NCBI GenBank assembly: GCA_015499985.1
Contig: JAAAUF010000273.1
Coordinates: forward strand, 6,655 to 43,532
DNA: 36,878 bases
Direction of reading: 5' to 3'
Origin: Haplosporangium gracile
Lineage: Eukaryota > Mortierellomycota > Mortierellomycetes > Mortierellales > Mortierellaceae
Made by a program: the position numbers and the translations under genes. Below, in pieces: positions 1 to 10,730 of the stretch (the first letter of the stretch is position 1; each line of letters opens with the position of its first letter). The notes under the pieces are model-generated. The model was not told the origin of the DNA. It ran no database searches and was given only the letters and a program-made list of their open reading frames with translations.

Positions 1-470
1 GAACTCCTTTGCATACAAATAGAAATGTCCTTTCGTCGCACTGTTTCCGAGGCCGCCCTGTTTGCGATTTTTTAATCGTATTCATCATTTATCCTCCTCT
101 TCCGCAGACATACTCCAGAATGAGCCCATGGACTCTCATCTACCATGCATGTACTGTACTTCTTCGTCGATGCTGACGCCTCTTCCCTCTCTCTATTGCT
201 CTGTAGTGTCTCGATGAATAATCGCGTACAGTGGCGCCGAAAAGTACATGTGCAAGTACCTCTTCATCGCTCATTCGTTAAAAATTCACAACCGATCCCC
301 TGAATTCGACTGCATAAAAGGAGCACCCAATCCTCATCCTTTTCTTTTCTTTTTTTTCTTTCTTCTTCTCTCACCTCGCTCGCTCTCTACTACTCAGAAT
401 CTCATTCCCCTCCCCACATACTATCTAATCGCACCACGCATATACTCACCCACCCTCATTCCACAGAATA
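1..470 (+). other. 5' flank of the GDSL esterase gene
   Basis: No gene is visible here. The last 150 bases look like a promoter and leader: a TATA-like element near 313, then a long C/T-rich tract (about 335-385), then the ATG at 471. A short frame opening with ATG at 248 starts upstream of the TATA-like site and runs past the esterase start in another frame. It is most likely not transcribed as a leader. Confidence 0.5.
313..320 (+). promoter_or_regulatory. TATA-like element upstream of the GDSL esterase
   Basis: The sequence reads CATAAAAG and lies about 150 bases before the ATG at 471, followed by a pyrimidine-rich tract. The same spacing (about 146 bases) is seen for the TATA-like elements before the bHLH gene and the seven-TM gene in this window, which supports a shared core-promoter layout. 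That is inference. Confidence 0.4.
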
Positions 471-1579
471 ATGTTGTTCAACATCGCATCCATTGTTGCA
501 GTTGCCCTGGCTGCAACAACCGTCACCACCTCTGTCGAGGCTGAGCCAACTTCGAACGGCAATTGCCATTTCGACAACCTCCTTGTCTTTGGTGACTCGT
601 ACTCGGATATCGGCAACGTCTACAAGCTGTCGAATAAGGCTTGGCCCATTAAGGCCTATTACCACGGCCGCTTCACCAATGGACCCGTCTGGTCCGAGTA
701 CGTATGTCTCTCTTTTCTTTGTTTGCTGTTTGGTGTTGCTGTTCAGTCCTACAAATATACCCTCCTTTGTTTATACAACTTTTTTTTTTGTAACCGTGCC
801 TATTTTATTTCTCTCTCCTCCTTCTTTCCATTTATTCTCTTACCCTACTCCGCCAGGTTGCTCACGCTAAGCACTTGAAGCTGAAGAACTATGCCTTTGG
901 CGGCGCCACAACCGACTCCAAATTCGTCCAAGGCTACTCGGGCGCCGCATCCGACCTGGTCGTCCCCGGATTCATCCAACAAATTGATCAATTGTACATC
1001 CCCATGCCCATCCCTAAAAGGGACCTTGCCTCCTCCCTCTTCGTTGTTGACTTCCAGGGCAACGATTATTTCTTTGATCCCACTGCTTCCCCTACCGCTG
1101 TCGTTGCGAATATCGAAAGGGGTATTGAGAAGCTGATCGAGTTGGGCGCGCAGAATTTTCTGGTGGTAGAAAACTTTGATTATGGGACTATCCCGTACTT
1201 TGCGGGCAATGCGACGGTTTCGGGGTTGTTCACGCAGGCTGCTATGGGGCAGTTGGTGGCGTATAAGGATTTGGAGAGTCGGTTGGTCAAGAAGTATGGT
1301 CGTTCCTCGGACGCCAAGCATCCCTTTCGCGGTGCCTGCCATACAGACAAGAAGGCAAAGGTGACGTTCGGATACTACAAGTTGAACGACCTGTTAAACC
1401 ACCTGCGCGAACCCAAGGTCCTTAAGCGTCTCGGGATCACGGACGTTGTCCATGGTTGTGTCAGCAATGATTACAAGACTGTTTGCAAGGATGCTGGGAA
1501 GCATTTGTTCTGGGATGGCTTCCACTTCACGGCCAAGGTCCACAAGGCCCTTGGAGATGCCATTACTGAGTTGATTTAG
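471..1579 (+). CDS. Secreted GDSL/SGNH-family esterase or lipase
   Basis: Two exons, 471-701 and 857-1579, joined across a 155-nt intron (GTATGT donor, CCAG acceptor, phase 0), give 317 residues. Residues 1-24 form a signal peptide with a hydrophobic core ending near SVEA, so the enzyme should enter the secretory pathway. Block I is FGDSYSD with the nucleophile Ser43. Block III is QGND, with oxyanion residues Gly145 and Asn146. Block V is DGFH, with Asp297 and His300 completing the triad. The length fits single-domain fungal GDSL hydrolases, some of which (CE16) remove acetyl groups from plant-wall sugars. No carbohydrate-binding module is present. The family is clear; the substrate (lipid or acetylated sugar ester) cannot be told from sequence. 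The neighbouring gene to the right is convergent. Confidence 0.92.
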
Positions 1580-1682
1580 ACTTGGATCTAATAGCTTTTT
1601 TTTCTGTATAATGGGATGTGATGGATCAGTGAAGGTGCTGAGAACTTCCCGCTCGCCCTTTTTTTTTCTCTCCTCGACAAAA

Positions 1683-1688
1683 AATAAA
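1683..1688 (+). terminator. Polyadenylation signal of the GDSL esterase
   Basis: AATAAA lies 104 bases downstream of the stop at 1577-1579, after a T-rich tract. The position is typical for a fungal 3' end. Confidence 0.45.
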
Positions 1689-3116
1689 AATCTAGACCCT
1701 TGAACTCCCACATGTTAATTTTGGCTTTGGTGTGCATGAACTATACCTGCAGAAAAAATGACATGACGAGGGGCGTTGCAAAGTGAAAGGGAAGTTAGTG
1801 AGCACTAAATATGTGAAAAAATGCGCACATACAATTCGCAAAAAGTCTATTCATAGCGTCCGTTGAAAGGGAAACGAGCGATGGACGGGAAAGTGGCTGG
1901 GCGACGGGGCCAGACCGTTGTTCGACGGGAAGGAGCCAAGACCCAAAGTAGGATTAGTCAATTCGTTTTCTTTTGTGTAATGTCATTGCAGTTAACTAGA
2001 ATAGGGCGGCATGCGAAATTAATAAAAGTGCGCAAGGCGTGTGTACGTCGCGACGATACAAGAACCTCGCAAACAAGGGTGAGAAGCAATGGTTCTTCTT
2101 TTTGTGCTAGTACGGTCGTATTTGTTTCTATCCCTGCCCTGAAGCAAAATGCATTTCTTTTGCTGCGCCCGGTCTGTGTTCCTGTGCCCTTGAACGCTCA
2201 TAAAATAACATCAGGAAAGATATTAGCACGAGGAGACGAACGTCTATTTGAAGACAGAACAGCTGCGAATTAAAATGGACTTATCGCAGAATCGGATGTG
2301 ATTCACTATTAATCGAGAAAAAGCGCAGACGCGTCAATCAGTTCAATAATAATAAGAATGCCACTGGTCAGTTTCCTATGCAATTTTTTTTCGTGATGGA
2401 TATCGATGATTACGCATGGCCCATTGATGGGCACGCGATACGTGCTGCTCAAGAGAGAGAAAGGAAGAAAGATGGGGAAATACCAATGTCAGAATTTGAA
2501 AGAAGGGTATATTTTTCTTTTCTTTGTGCATTCTTGTATACAAAGTCCATATCGTTTGAACTAAATACCATCACAACGTCAAAATCGTCCTTGATTTATT
2601 CTCGCCCTCCTCCCCCAAAACAAAAAAAAAAATTAAAAATAAGGGTTATCAAAAAAAAGCGCCCAATGAAGCCTTATCGTCTGGTGTGTGCATGTGTGTT
2701 TTTTTTGTTAGAAATGTATATTGTAAATTAGCGACCGCCCAACTCAATACAAGCAAAAAAAAAAAAGAGAAAAGACGGTTGTTTATTATCTATGCCTTGA
2801 ACGGTGGGAAAAAAAAAGTGACAAAGAAATGGCCGTGGTTTATTGAATCGACTTCCCTTTAAGTCATTTGCAGGGTTGAAAAACTAACAGCAGCAAATTC
2901 TCGGTCTAGGTCCTGAGTAAGAAAAAAAAACGCGCAGAGGATGCGAACGAAAATATCCAGGTTCAGAATTGATACTAATTTACATATAAAGGTCGAGTCG
3001 TTTGCGCGCGAGGATAGCATTGGACCCGAATCGATGTGGGACGATCCCAAAGGCCCAATATAAACACCGACTCGCCCATGATCGATTGTGCAAGTCGTTT
3101 AGAGTGGGGATTGTAT

Positions 3117-3228
3117 TGGATCTGGATCGGCACAGGACTACTCAACTTCGAAATCTAAATATCGCTTTGGATCGATACTGGCAGAGAGGTTGGGTCTGGA
3201 TCAATAAGGCCCGTCGTGGACATGGATC
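3117..3228 (+). repeat. Cluster of five TGGATC hexamers
   Basis: TGGATC occurs at 3117, 3123, 3168, 3197 and 3223, all on the same strand, within 112 bases of otherwise non-repetitive intergenic DNA. Spacings are 6, 45, 29 and 26 bases, so this is not a simple tandem array. It could be a protein-binding cluster, a decayed repeat or chance. Confidence 0.35.
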
Positions 3229-3563
3229 TACACATGAGGGACAAGGGATAGGGAAGGTCAAAATCAATCCTTCTAAAACAACTCAATATTAGCGCCGACA
3301 ACGGGCTTCTTTAAAAGAAATCCTGTGATGGCATTTAAGTCCCTGCCACAATCGTCCTTACATTTGGAGCAAATCATCTTTTTTTTTGTACAAGTTTGCA
3401 AATCCTTAAACCTGTTTTTTTTTATAGGTTGTTGTATTTTCTTTTCAAGGTAAATGGAAAAGATAAACACTTGTATTCTAGTTGGATAAATGGTTGTTTT
3501 CAATCTTTACAAAATACAAACAAGCGGAAGGACGTCTTCAGTAAAGGCCAGATGCGCTTGGGT

Positions 3564-6229
3564 TCAAAGAGCAATCACCTCCCTCCGATCACTAGAACCA
3601 CCCTCAGCAACCACCATCCCCAAATCACCCGCAAATCCCAACCTCGACAAATCACTAATCAGCTCCTCGTCCAACGTCGAGTCCATCAAATTCGACTTGA
3701 CGTGGTTACGGAACCGCCGCAGTGCCGACAGCGCTGCTGCTAACAGTGTTGATGTCGATCCCCCGCCTTCTTCTTCCTCGTACATATCCTGTCGCTGAAG
3801 AGAGTGCTGTCGATGTTGATGGTGGTAGGAGTGGTATTGTTGGGTCTGAAGGCGCTTGAGTGTGTCAAGGGACAATGCCGACATTTTACGCCTTACTACT
3901 TGAATTCTCTCTCGTTCAACGAGACTAGGTTTGGGAGAAAGGATGGAAGACTGTGGCTGTGATGGAGGCATGGAAAAAGGTGAATGATGGCGATGATCAG
4001 AAGACGGGAGTGATCCTTTTGGCGCAGTCGTGGCTGTCTTTCCTGTCTGATGATCCGTCCTGTCGATGTAGTCTTGATCCTCCCTCGCCCATGCTTTGAT
4101 CGGATGAATCTAGTTTTATAAAAAGGAGTACCAAGGGCGAAGCATTAGAGCGCTGTCGGTATTTGATCTACTAAACCACGAAACCGCGCTCAGCCCGCTC
4201 ACTCTGCTATCTGCCCTGTTCAATTTCTTACAATATCAGAATCATTCGAATCCAATTCAGGCTCAAAAGAAGTCCGAAAAGTACTTAGCGCATGCTCAAA
4301 CACCTGGAGCCACCCCATGGTATTCGGGATGTCGATCACCAACGCGTTAATATCCTCCATCGTCTGTATGTCCTCCACTTCTGAATCGTCGTACATGGTG
4401 GTATCTTCCCTAAGCCTCGATTTTGTTTTTTCTACGCGACGCGATCTAGTGGTTGCTGGTGAGGAAGAGGGTGAGGGTGATGTGGATCGAAGGTTGTGGT
4501 GGTAGAGTTGCAATTGTCTCTGCCGCCCCTCTTTCATCGTCATCATCCTCTTCTTCTTTGACACTATCGATTTGGGATCAGGAGACCAGGAATCTTGTTG
4601 TTGTTGCTGCTGTTGATAAACCAACGGTATCGGACCCCATATAGGATGTTGCTGGTGTTGGTGCTGGTATAAACAATGGCGCGGAAAATGCCGCAACTGA
4701 TTCAGTTCCAGATCGACCTCAGACCCTGACTCAGAGGATAGTGCGGTCCCTGCTGTCATGTGTGATGGTGTCAGTAAAGGCGACGGTAAGGTAAAATTTC
4801 CTGATCCGTCGTGGAATGGCATTTGACCCTGGTAGTGTATCTGAAACCTGCTCCACTCTCGTCCAAACGACGGTGTTGGCGATGAAGATACCTGGTGTTG
4901 TTGCGGTTGTTGGGGTTGGCGTATGGTGGGGTGGAAAAGGAGTTGGCTGAGAGAGTTGGAGGATGAGTACGGGGTGGTGGTAGACCCCAGTAATGAGGCT
5001 CCTGAGGGGGAGGACGGGAAACGGTGGCGAGTGTGTGAATGAACTGGCGCGGGCGGTGGTGGGGTGCTGGTACATGAAATTGAAGGCGTGGTGGTTGTGG
5101 TTGTGGTTGTGGCTGTAGACAAGAACGGTGAAGACGGGATGCCAAAGGGTGTGTACGCGGCCGCAACGTTGTAGTAAGGGGAAGGCGAGAAATACGACGG
5201 GGAGGAGTTCATTTCGTCATCGTGTGACCAAAGGGATCGGGCGTCTTCAGAGGGGTCCTCGATTCTTGTGAGAATTGAGAACGCAAAGTCCAAACTGCTC
5301 GCCGTATCGTCGCTCAGGACCGTCATGGGTACTGGCATTGTTGGTTGTGGTAATGTTGCAGCTTCATCTGCTTCGTTTTTCAGCCTCATCGACAGTGGTG
5401 ATGTTGTCGTTGCCCTTCGCTTCCTCTCTCTCTCCTTCCCCTGCCCTCTCCGTGACAAATGTAGCTCTCCTCCTCCCTCTCCCTCGTTTCTGACGCCTTC
5501 CACTTCTACATCTTCTTTGTCTTCTGCATCGTTGTTCATCAAATCAGATCGTAGTCGAGATTGGGTGACCACCGGGGATCCAAAGACATTACTGTTGCTC
5601 CCACTTAACCTGACAGAATACTCTTCCTCTTTCTCCCCCTCCTCCACCCCTTCTTCATCTGCCGATGAGATATCCTCTCCAGAAGACGATACTGTTATCG
5701 CGGGAACTGTCACCCTACTATTGAGGGTAATCGAAAGAGGTGTCGTTCTTTGCTCCTCTTGTTGACGCTGTTGTTGGAGTTGTCGTCGTCGAGAAGGCTG
5801 TTGGTTAAGAACAAAATTCCATTCCTGAGCTCGAAACTGTTGCTGCTCCTCGTGGTACTGTTGTTGTTGTTGTTGTTGTTCACGAGGCTTGCGTCGAGAG
5901 TTGCTTCTGCTGCTGCTGAAGGAGCAAGGCCCGCCGACAGAGGTCCACTCCTGATCGGATGCAGTGATAGGATCGTCGAAGTATGATGTAGTTGTGGTTG
6001 AGGGGAAGGAGTCGTTGCGGCCGGAAGGGGAGGTAGATCGACCTTGATAGGCGCTTGATTGCTGTCCATGTCCAGGTGTAACAGCTGCAGGGGTGTTGCA
6101 GGCGTGCAAGGTTTGGCTATGATGATGATGATGATGGTGCTGTTGTTGAATGTGAATGGGGTCCGTATTTTCTTCGTCATTGATGTGTGTATGACGAATA
6201 GGTAGAGTTCGCTGCTTGTATGTTGCCAT
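3564..6229 (-). CDS. Unrecognised Gln/His/Ser/Pro-rich protein (847 aa)
   Basis: Two exons on the minus strand, 6229-4232 and 4109-3564, joined by a 122-nt intron (GTAAGA donor, CTAG acceptor, phase 0), give 847 residues. The join removes a stop just past the donor and reads through 46 codons that would otherwise lie outside any frame, which supports the splice. I do not recognise the protein. It is mostly low complexity: a His7 run near residue 31, Gln runs near 120 and in the last quarter of exon 1, a Thr run, an acidic patch followed by a basic KERERKRR stretch, and many Ser/Pro segments. The part crossing the intron (about 620-700) looks folded, with an EVEDIQTMEDINALVIDIP stretch and an amphipathic helix. 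The C-terminus has a Leu/Ala-rich helix near ALSALRRFR. The composition suits a disordered nuclear or regulatory protein, but no function can be assigned. Confidence 0.75.
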
Positions 6230-7039
6230 CAGGGAGAGAGAAAATTACAGAAAGGAGTTTGAGAGTAATGCAAGAAATATCAAAGTACAGAGGAGGAAAA
6301 AAAAAGCGAAGGACAGAGAGGGGTACGAGAGGGAGGGGTCTCGCCAAGAAAAATGTGGGGGGAGGGGGAGACAACCAGATCGGCACTAGTTCACGTTGGG
6401 GTAAAAAAAACAACCAAAGACGAACGAATCAATCCCAAATACACCAAAATGACAAAGAAAAAAAAATTGACACAGGGACTAAACGGAAAAAAGGGGGAAT
6501 GTATTTTTTGAATCGCTGCCACTCGTAGTAAAAAAGTGTCACTCCAGCAGATTGGATGCGAGATAACTAACTAGAGGTGTTTGTTATTACTATCAGAAAA
6601 GCATTGTTTGTATCGTTCTCCCCGAAGCGCGCAAAGGTGCTTACTTTCAAAAGAGATATAGAGAAAAGTAACGGGGAACATCTATGGGAATGAGGGGAGG
6701 GGAGAGAGGGGTGAGGTTGGGTAGGATAAAAATTAAGAAAATGGTAAAGGCATAAAAAAAATGGCTTGAGTGTCCATGGCTGGAACTGAGACATCGCCTT
6801 CTAAAAGGAACGCGTCTAGGGACGCGAAAAAAAGGTTTCTATCGTGTGGGCTGCTTGAACGTCCATTGGCACCAGTCACGTCGTAGTGGCGTTTTGCCAA
6901 AACAAGCTAGTAATAAGGGTAGCAAGGGTGGAAGGGTGCATGGCAGAATCCGTCGTTTTTATTCGTCGATGGAAAAAAAGTTGTCGTCGAAAAAATAACC
7001 AGGAAATGTGAGCACAAGGAAAAAAAACAAAAAAAACGG
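6230..7039. other. Intergenic region between two minus-strand genes
   Basis: This region holds the promoter side of the low-complexity gene (right after 6229) and the 3' flank of the folate gene (left of 7040). It is rich in purine runs on the plus strand, that is, pyrimidine runs for the minus-strand leader. A minus-strand AATAAA lies at 6958-6963. No coding signature was found. Confidence 0.5.
6958..6963 (-). terminator. Polyadenylation signal of the folate synthase gene
   Basis: The plus strand reads TTTATT, so the minus strand reads AATAAA, 77 bases beyond the stop codon at 7040-7042. Confidence 0.45.
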
Positions 7040-8518
7040 CTACAAGCGAAAGAGATCTGCTACAAGATACAACGAACCACAAAAAACAACAACATCGTCA
7101 TCTTGTCGCTGTTGGCCCACCCACTCAAGGGCTGCCTTCAGGTCTCCCCCAAACGCCCGAGACCGGATCTGGTCCTCTTCTCGGATATGCGTCCGCTCTT
7201 GCTGCTTCTCCAACCGATCACATATCTCCTGGGCCGGGATCGGAGACACCCAAGGCATACCCTCGGGTTCACTAAACTCGACTGCCGAAAATGTATCTCC
7301 TCCTGATGCTCTTTCCGTTCGACTGCTGCACTTGGATGTCTTGGGAAACAAAATATCAAACATCTCTTCCACGTTCTTGCCCGTTGTAAACGCCATGATC
7401 CAATGTATCCGAGGTGTTGGTGAGACCGACGACAACTCTGAAATATACTCGTCAACATACGTCCGCAATGCGATAGCTGCCGCAGGGTTATGTGCACCAT
7501 CGACCAACAACCGTCCCTGAACCTCTCTTGGAGCATTCTCGCCATCAATCCATTGTAGCCTGCCGGGCCAAATCGTATTCCTGATCCCCTGCCGAATCGT
7601 CTCATCTGTGATCCTATCACTCCATTGTGCCTGCTTCTCCTTCAACGTCGAGCTCTTCAACACATTGATCGCCGCAATGGCCGTCGTCGCATTCTCCAGC
7701 TGGAAATCGCCCAACAGTGGGATCCAGAACCGGAACCCATTCTCGCGGACAGCCCAACGACCCACGGGAGATGGCGGTGTCAGCTTGTCAGCCTCTTGTT
7801 GGTTTAACCAGGACGCGGGTTGGACTCGGATGATCTGATCGGGCAGGTGGGTCAGTTGAGCAGCTCTCTCCTGGATGACCCGGTAGACCTTCTCGCCCTC
7901 GTGCTGTGGCGCCACGACAACAGGAGCACCAGCTTTGATTATTCCAGCCTTTTCAAAAGCAACCTCCTCGATTGTGTTGCCCAACAGTCCCGCATGGTCC
8001 ATTCCAATTGAGGCGATGACACAGACTTTGGGGCGGGGGACAATGTTGGTTGCATCCAAACGGCCACCAACACCGACCTCGATGATGGCAATATCGACCT
8101 TGGACGGCGACGAGGAGGTGGGTGAGGAAGAAGGGGAATGTGTGCTGACTCCAGTGCCATAGGCGAAAAAATAAAATGCTGTCGCGGTCAGAAGCTCGAA
8201 CGAGGTAGCCTTGAGGTTGAGCTCTGCGTCCTTTTGGTGGACGACCTGGGCGACGAATTCATAGTCCTGTTGGGAAATGGGATTGTTGTTGATCTGAATG
8301 GTGTCTCTAGGGGTGATGAGGTGGGGAGAGTTGTAGCGACCGACACGGAAACCGGAGGCGATGAGGATCGAGGAAAGGTAGGCACAGATGGAGCCCTTGC
8401 CGTTTGTGCCTGCGACGTGGATAATGGGGAAGGCCAGGTGAGGGGGAGGCAGGAGCGGCGATGCGGCAGGGGCGAGGGCCTCGAGTAATCGAGTGACGCG
8501 TTCGAGTCCGAGATCCAT
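7040..8518 (-). CDS. FOL3: Dihydrofolate synthase (Fol3-type Mur ligase)
   Basis: This uninterrupted frame gives 492 residues from the ATG at 8518. The family joins glutamate to dihydropteroate or folate using ATP. The ATP-binding loop GTNGKGS lies at residues 37-43, preceded by the conserved opening LGLERVTRLLEAL. RYNSPHLITPRDTIQIN follows the loop, then EVGVGGRLDATN and DHAGLLGNT in the central domain, and VDGAHNPAA in the C-terminal Mur ligase domain. TPRDTIQIN, where Met7-type folylpolyglutamate synthases have an ER(I/V)R-like stretch, favours dihydrofolate synthase, but the two enzymes are close and dual activity is possible. The frame stays open upstream to another ATG at 8728, which would add 70 residues rich in Leu, Ser and Pro. 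I prefer 8518 because homology begins there. Confidence 0.88.
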   Translation of the reverse strand: MDLGLERVTRLLEALAPAASPLLPPPHLAFPIIHVAGTNGKGSICAYLSSILIASGFRVGRYNSPHLITPRDTIQINNNPISQQDYEFVAQVVHQKDAELNLKATSFELLTATAFYFFAYGTGVSTHSPSSSPTSSSPSKVDIAIIEVGVGGRLDATNIVPRPKVCVIASIGMDHAGLLGNTIEEVAFEKAGIIKAGAPVVVAPQHEGEKVYRVIQERAAQLTHLPDQIIRVQPASWLNQQEADKLTPPSPVGRWAVRENGFRFWIPLLGDFQLENATTAIAAINVLKSSTLKEKQAQWSDRITDETIRQGIRNTIWPGRLQWIDGENAPREVQGRLLVDGAHNPAAAIALRTYVDEYISELSSVSPTPRIHWIMAFTTGKNVEEMFDILFPKTSKCSSRTERASGGDTFSAVEFSEPEGMPWVSPIPAQEICDRLEKQQERTHIREEDQIRSRAFGGDLKAALEWVGQQRQDDDVVVFCGSLYLVADLFRL

Positions 8519-10279
8519 TCTTATAAGGGATAGAGGGAGTAGGAGGGATGAAGGGAGGAGTTTGATGAGGAGGAAGGGAGGAAGAGGAAGAGGAAGAGTG
8601 TGAGAAGAAAAAAGAAAGGATGCTTTGCTGGACGAGCAAGAGCAAGGACATTTCTTATCGACCGAACAAGATACCAAGATAGCTAACCATGGCCGAAAAA
8701 GGGTCGCGAGAAAGGGAGACGAAGACATTTTTTTAAGTTTAGATCACATGACTGTTGCGCACTTTTTATTTGCCGCCACCAAAATGGGAATTTCTGATGC
8801 TGACACAGGCAAGTAATGGCATTTTTTTTTTCGCTTTCTTGCTTTGTGTCTGTTGTTGTAGAATGTGGTGGTCATGCTGGTTCAAAATGGTCAAGTGCTC
8901 TTTTTTTGCTGATGTTGAATTTATTCTTGAATTTCTCAAGCGCCCAATTGCTCCTACATCGTACACTTGTGTACTTCGACTGGATAAACGATTGAAGCAG
9001 AGAGTCGATCATCCAGGGTGTAGAGTAACTAGTACACGTATGTGTTTACTATTTTGTGCGCGCGCTACTCTTCTTGTTCTTTGTGATTGGAATGCAAGTC
9101 CGTCCTTGGAGTTCATTCGACTGGTTTATCTGTTGTTGCGTGAAGCGAATTGAACATACACTCTGTGTGTTTGTAAGCATGTAAGAATTCCATGTATGTA
9201 TGTGCAAGCGTGGTTTTTGTACAAAAGAACGGCGAAGATTAATATATGTGACCGTAGCAAAACATACGGTTACTACTTTTTGAGTTCGCTCTCGAAGCTA
9301 TTTTTTTACTTGAACAACTTCTTTTTCGGTGAAAGTTCTCTCGTAAGAAAACAAAACAACAATGGGGCAGGAAAAAGAAAGAAATAAAGCAAAAAAAAAG
9401 AAGGCATAAGTGCAAATATACAAAGAGAGAAAACCAAATTTAAACATGTGTTTGGCATGCAGCGGGCGTTGGGGAGACGCCTAGGGTAGTTCAAGGGCAA
9501 AGACAGAATTACCAATGGGCCCAACGATTTTCTTCTCGCTCAACTTTGGTTGTTGTTTGTTTGTGTGTGTGTTTAGTTTTTAACGATTAAAGGAAAACAA
9601 GGGGGTAAGACGGTGGAGAAAGCCTTAGCGAGAGATCTTTTTTTCGTGAAGTCGTCCGAGTTGAACAAGGTCAGCGAGAGAGAGGAGAGGGAAAAAAAAA
9701 AAGAGATGGACTTCTCCACAAATCAGATCGCTCCTTCTCTGCTCAGATTAAAAAAACAACAACAAGTGAGCCATTACCCCCTTCCAGTCTTTCGTGTTGC
9801 CTTTTGTCAATTGGAGAAAGTAAAGAAATCCCGTTTCTCCACTTCTCCACGTCTGCCAGGGGAGGCTGTGACCTGTGAGCAAAAATGAGAGACAGACAGA
9901 GGGTGGTTGAGAAGCAGGAAAAAAACACAGAGTACGAGAGATAGAGTGTAGGAGTGGAGACAGAAGAATAAGAATGAGAGAGCAAAGCAGAGGGAAAATA
10001 GTGAGAAAGAGAAAAGGAGCATTGGTCTGGAGGTGTATGTATTCATGGTATTCATTACAATGTATCGAGAAGAGTACCGTACAACAATAATAATTTGCTT
10101 GACTTGAGCTGTCGATAGGGTAGTCACTCCCTTGACTCTTGACTTGACTGATTCGATTCGCAAGAAAAAAGAGCGCGTTATTGACTTGACTTGTCTTCTT
10201 TCCTGCCTTGCTTTACCCTGATTGAATGATTGAATCCCCCTCCTCCCCTTCCTTTTACCTTCTGACTGACCTGACCCGG

Positions 10280-10289
10280 NNNNNNNNNN
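10280..10289. other. Assembly gap (10 N)
   Basis: Exactly ten Ns interrupt the sequence between CTGACCCGG and a T run. A run of ten is a common placeholder, so the true gap length is unknown. It lies in the upstream region of the bHLH gene, about 440 bases before its start, and does not interrupt a coding exon. Confidence 0.95.
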
Positions 10290-10584
10290 TTTTTCATTGA
10301 ATAAAAGGAAATCATCCTCACTCAACCCTTCTTCCTTCCTTCCTTCACCTCTCACCACTGCTTCGTTCTCCCACTTTTTCACTCATTCACTCCTCTACTG
10401 CCATTCATTCATTCCATTCAGTCCACCGCTGCTCACCTGTCTGCCATCACCTACTCACATAAAGTAATTGCAAAAAAACAGGAAACGCTCATTCACAACT
10501 TGCACTGACCAGGAACAACAGTTGTGGAGAAAGAAAGAAATAAGAAAGGGGAGAAAAGGTGGAGACACTCACTCCGCCATTTTT

Positions 10585-10590
10585 TATAAG
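10585..10590 (+). promoter_or_regulatory. TATA-like element of the bHLH gene
   Basis: TATAAG lies 146 bases upstream of the ATG at 10731. It sits only 9 bases before another in-frame ATG at 10599. That ATG would therefore fall upstream of the expected transcription start, which supports translation from 10731. Confidence 0.45.
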
Positions 10591-10730
10591 CGTGCTGAAT
10601 GGAGAAGAGAAATAGAAATAATCACTCACTGATCACTAACCAATCCATCTCCTTCGTTTGTACTTATTGTAGTCGATCTCCAGTACCCCCTATCCACCTG
10701 TCTGCTCTTACTATCACAACAACTACATAC

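Larger units (their letters stand above)
1580..3563. other. Long AT-rich convergent intergenic region
   Basis: This stretch lies between the 3' ends of two convergent genes. It carries a polyadenylation hexamer AATAAA at 1683-1688, about 100 bases after the esterase stop. Many A and T homopolymer runs follow, and a cluster of TGGATC words sits at 3117-3228. Reading frames of 60-136 codons occur, but none shows a family signature, a convincing start or plausible splice partners, so I call no gene here. Confidence 0.55.
8519..10730. other. 2.2-kb divergent intergenic region with an assembly gap
   Basis: The region separates two divergently transcribed genes, folate synthase (-) and the bHLH factor (+). 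It contains T- and A-rich runs, TTGACT/CTGAC-rich sequence at about 10098-10275, and ten Ns. Short frames occur on both strands, but none has a recognisable motif. The C/T-rich tract and TATA-like site near 10585 belong to the bHLH promoter. Confidence 0.5.

Noticed and set aside
248..544. 98-codon frame overlapping the esterase start, as a possible uORF
   Set aside because: It starts upstream of the TATA-like site at 313, so it is probably not in the mRNA. Its residues follow the C/T-rich leader.
1863..2273. 136-codon plus-strand frame
   Set aside because: It begins with TTG rather than ATG, has mixed composition with no recognisable domain, and lies in AT-rich 3' flank. It is probably a chance frame.
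3002..3292. 96-codon frame over the TGGATC cluster
   Set aside because: It has no ATG start and its LD-rich look comes from the TGGATC words. Some words are out of frame with each other, so the repeat is not a protein repeat.
5268..5765. 165-codon plus-strand frame inside the low-complexity gene
   Set aside because: It is antisense to a long spliced gene and its Ser/Leu-rich residues are the complement of the minus-strand repeats.
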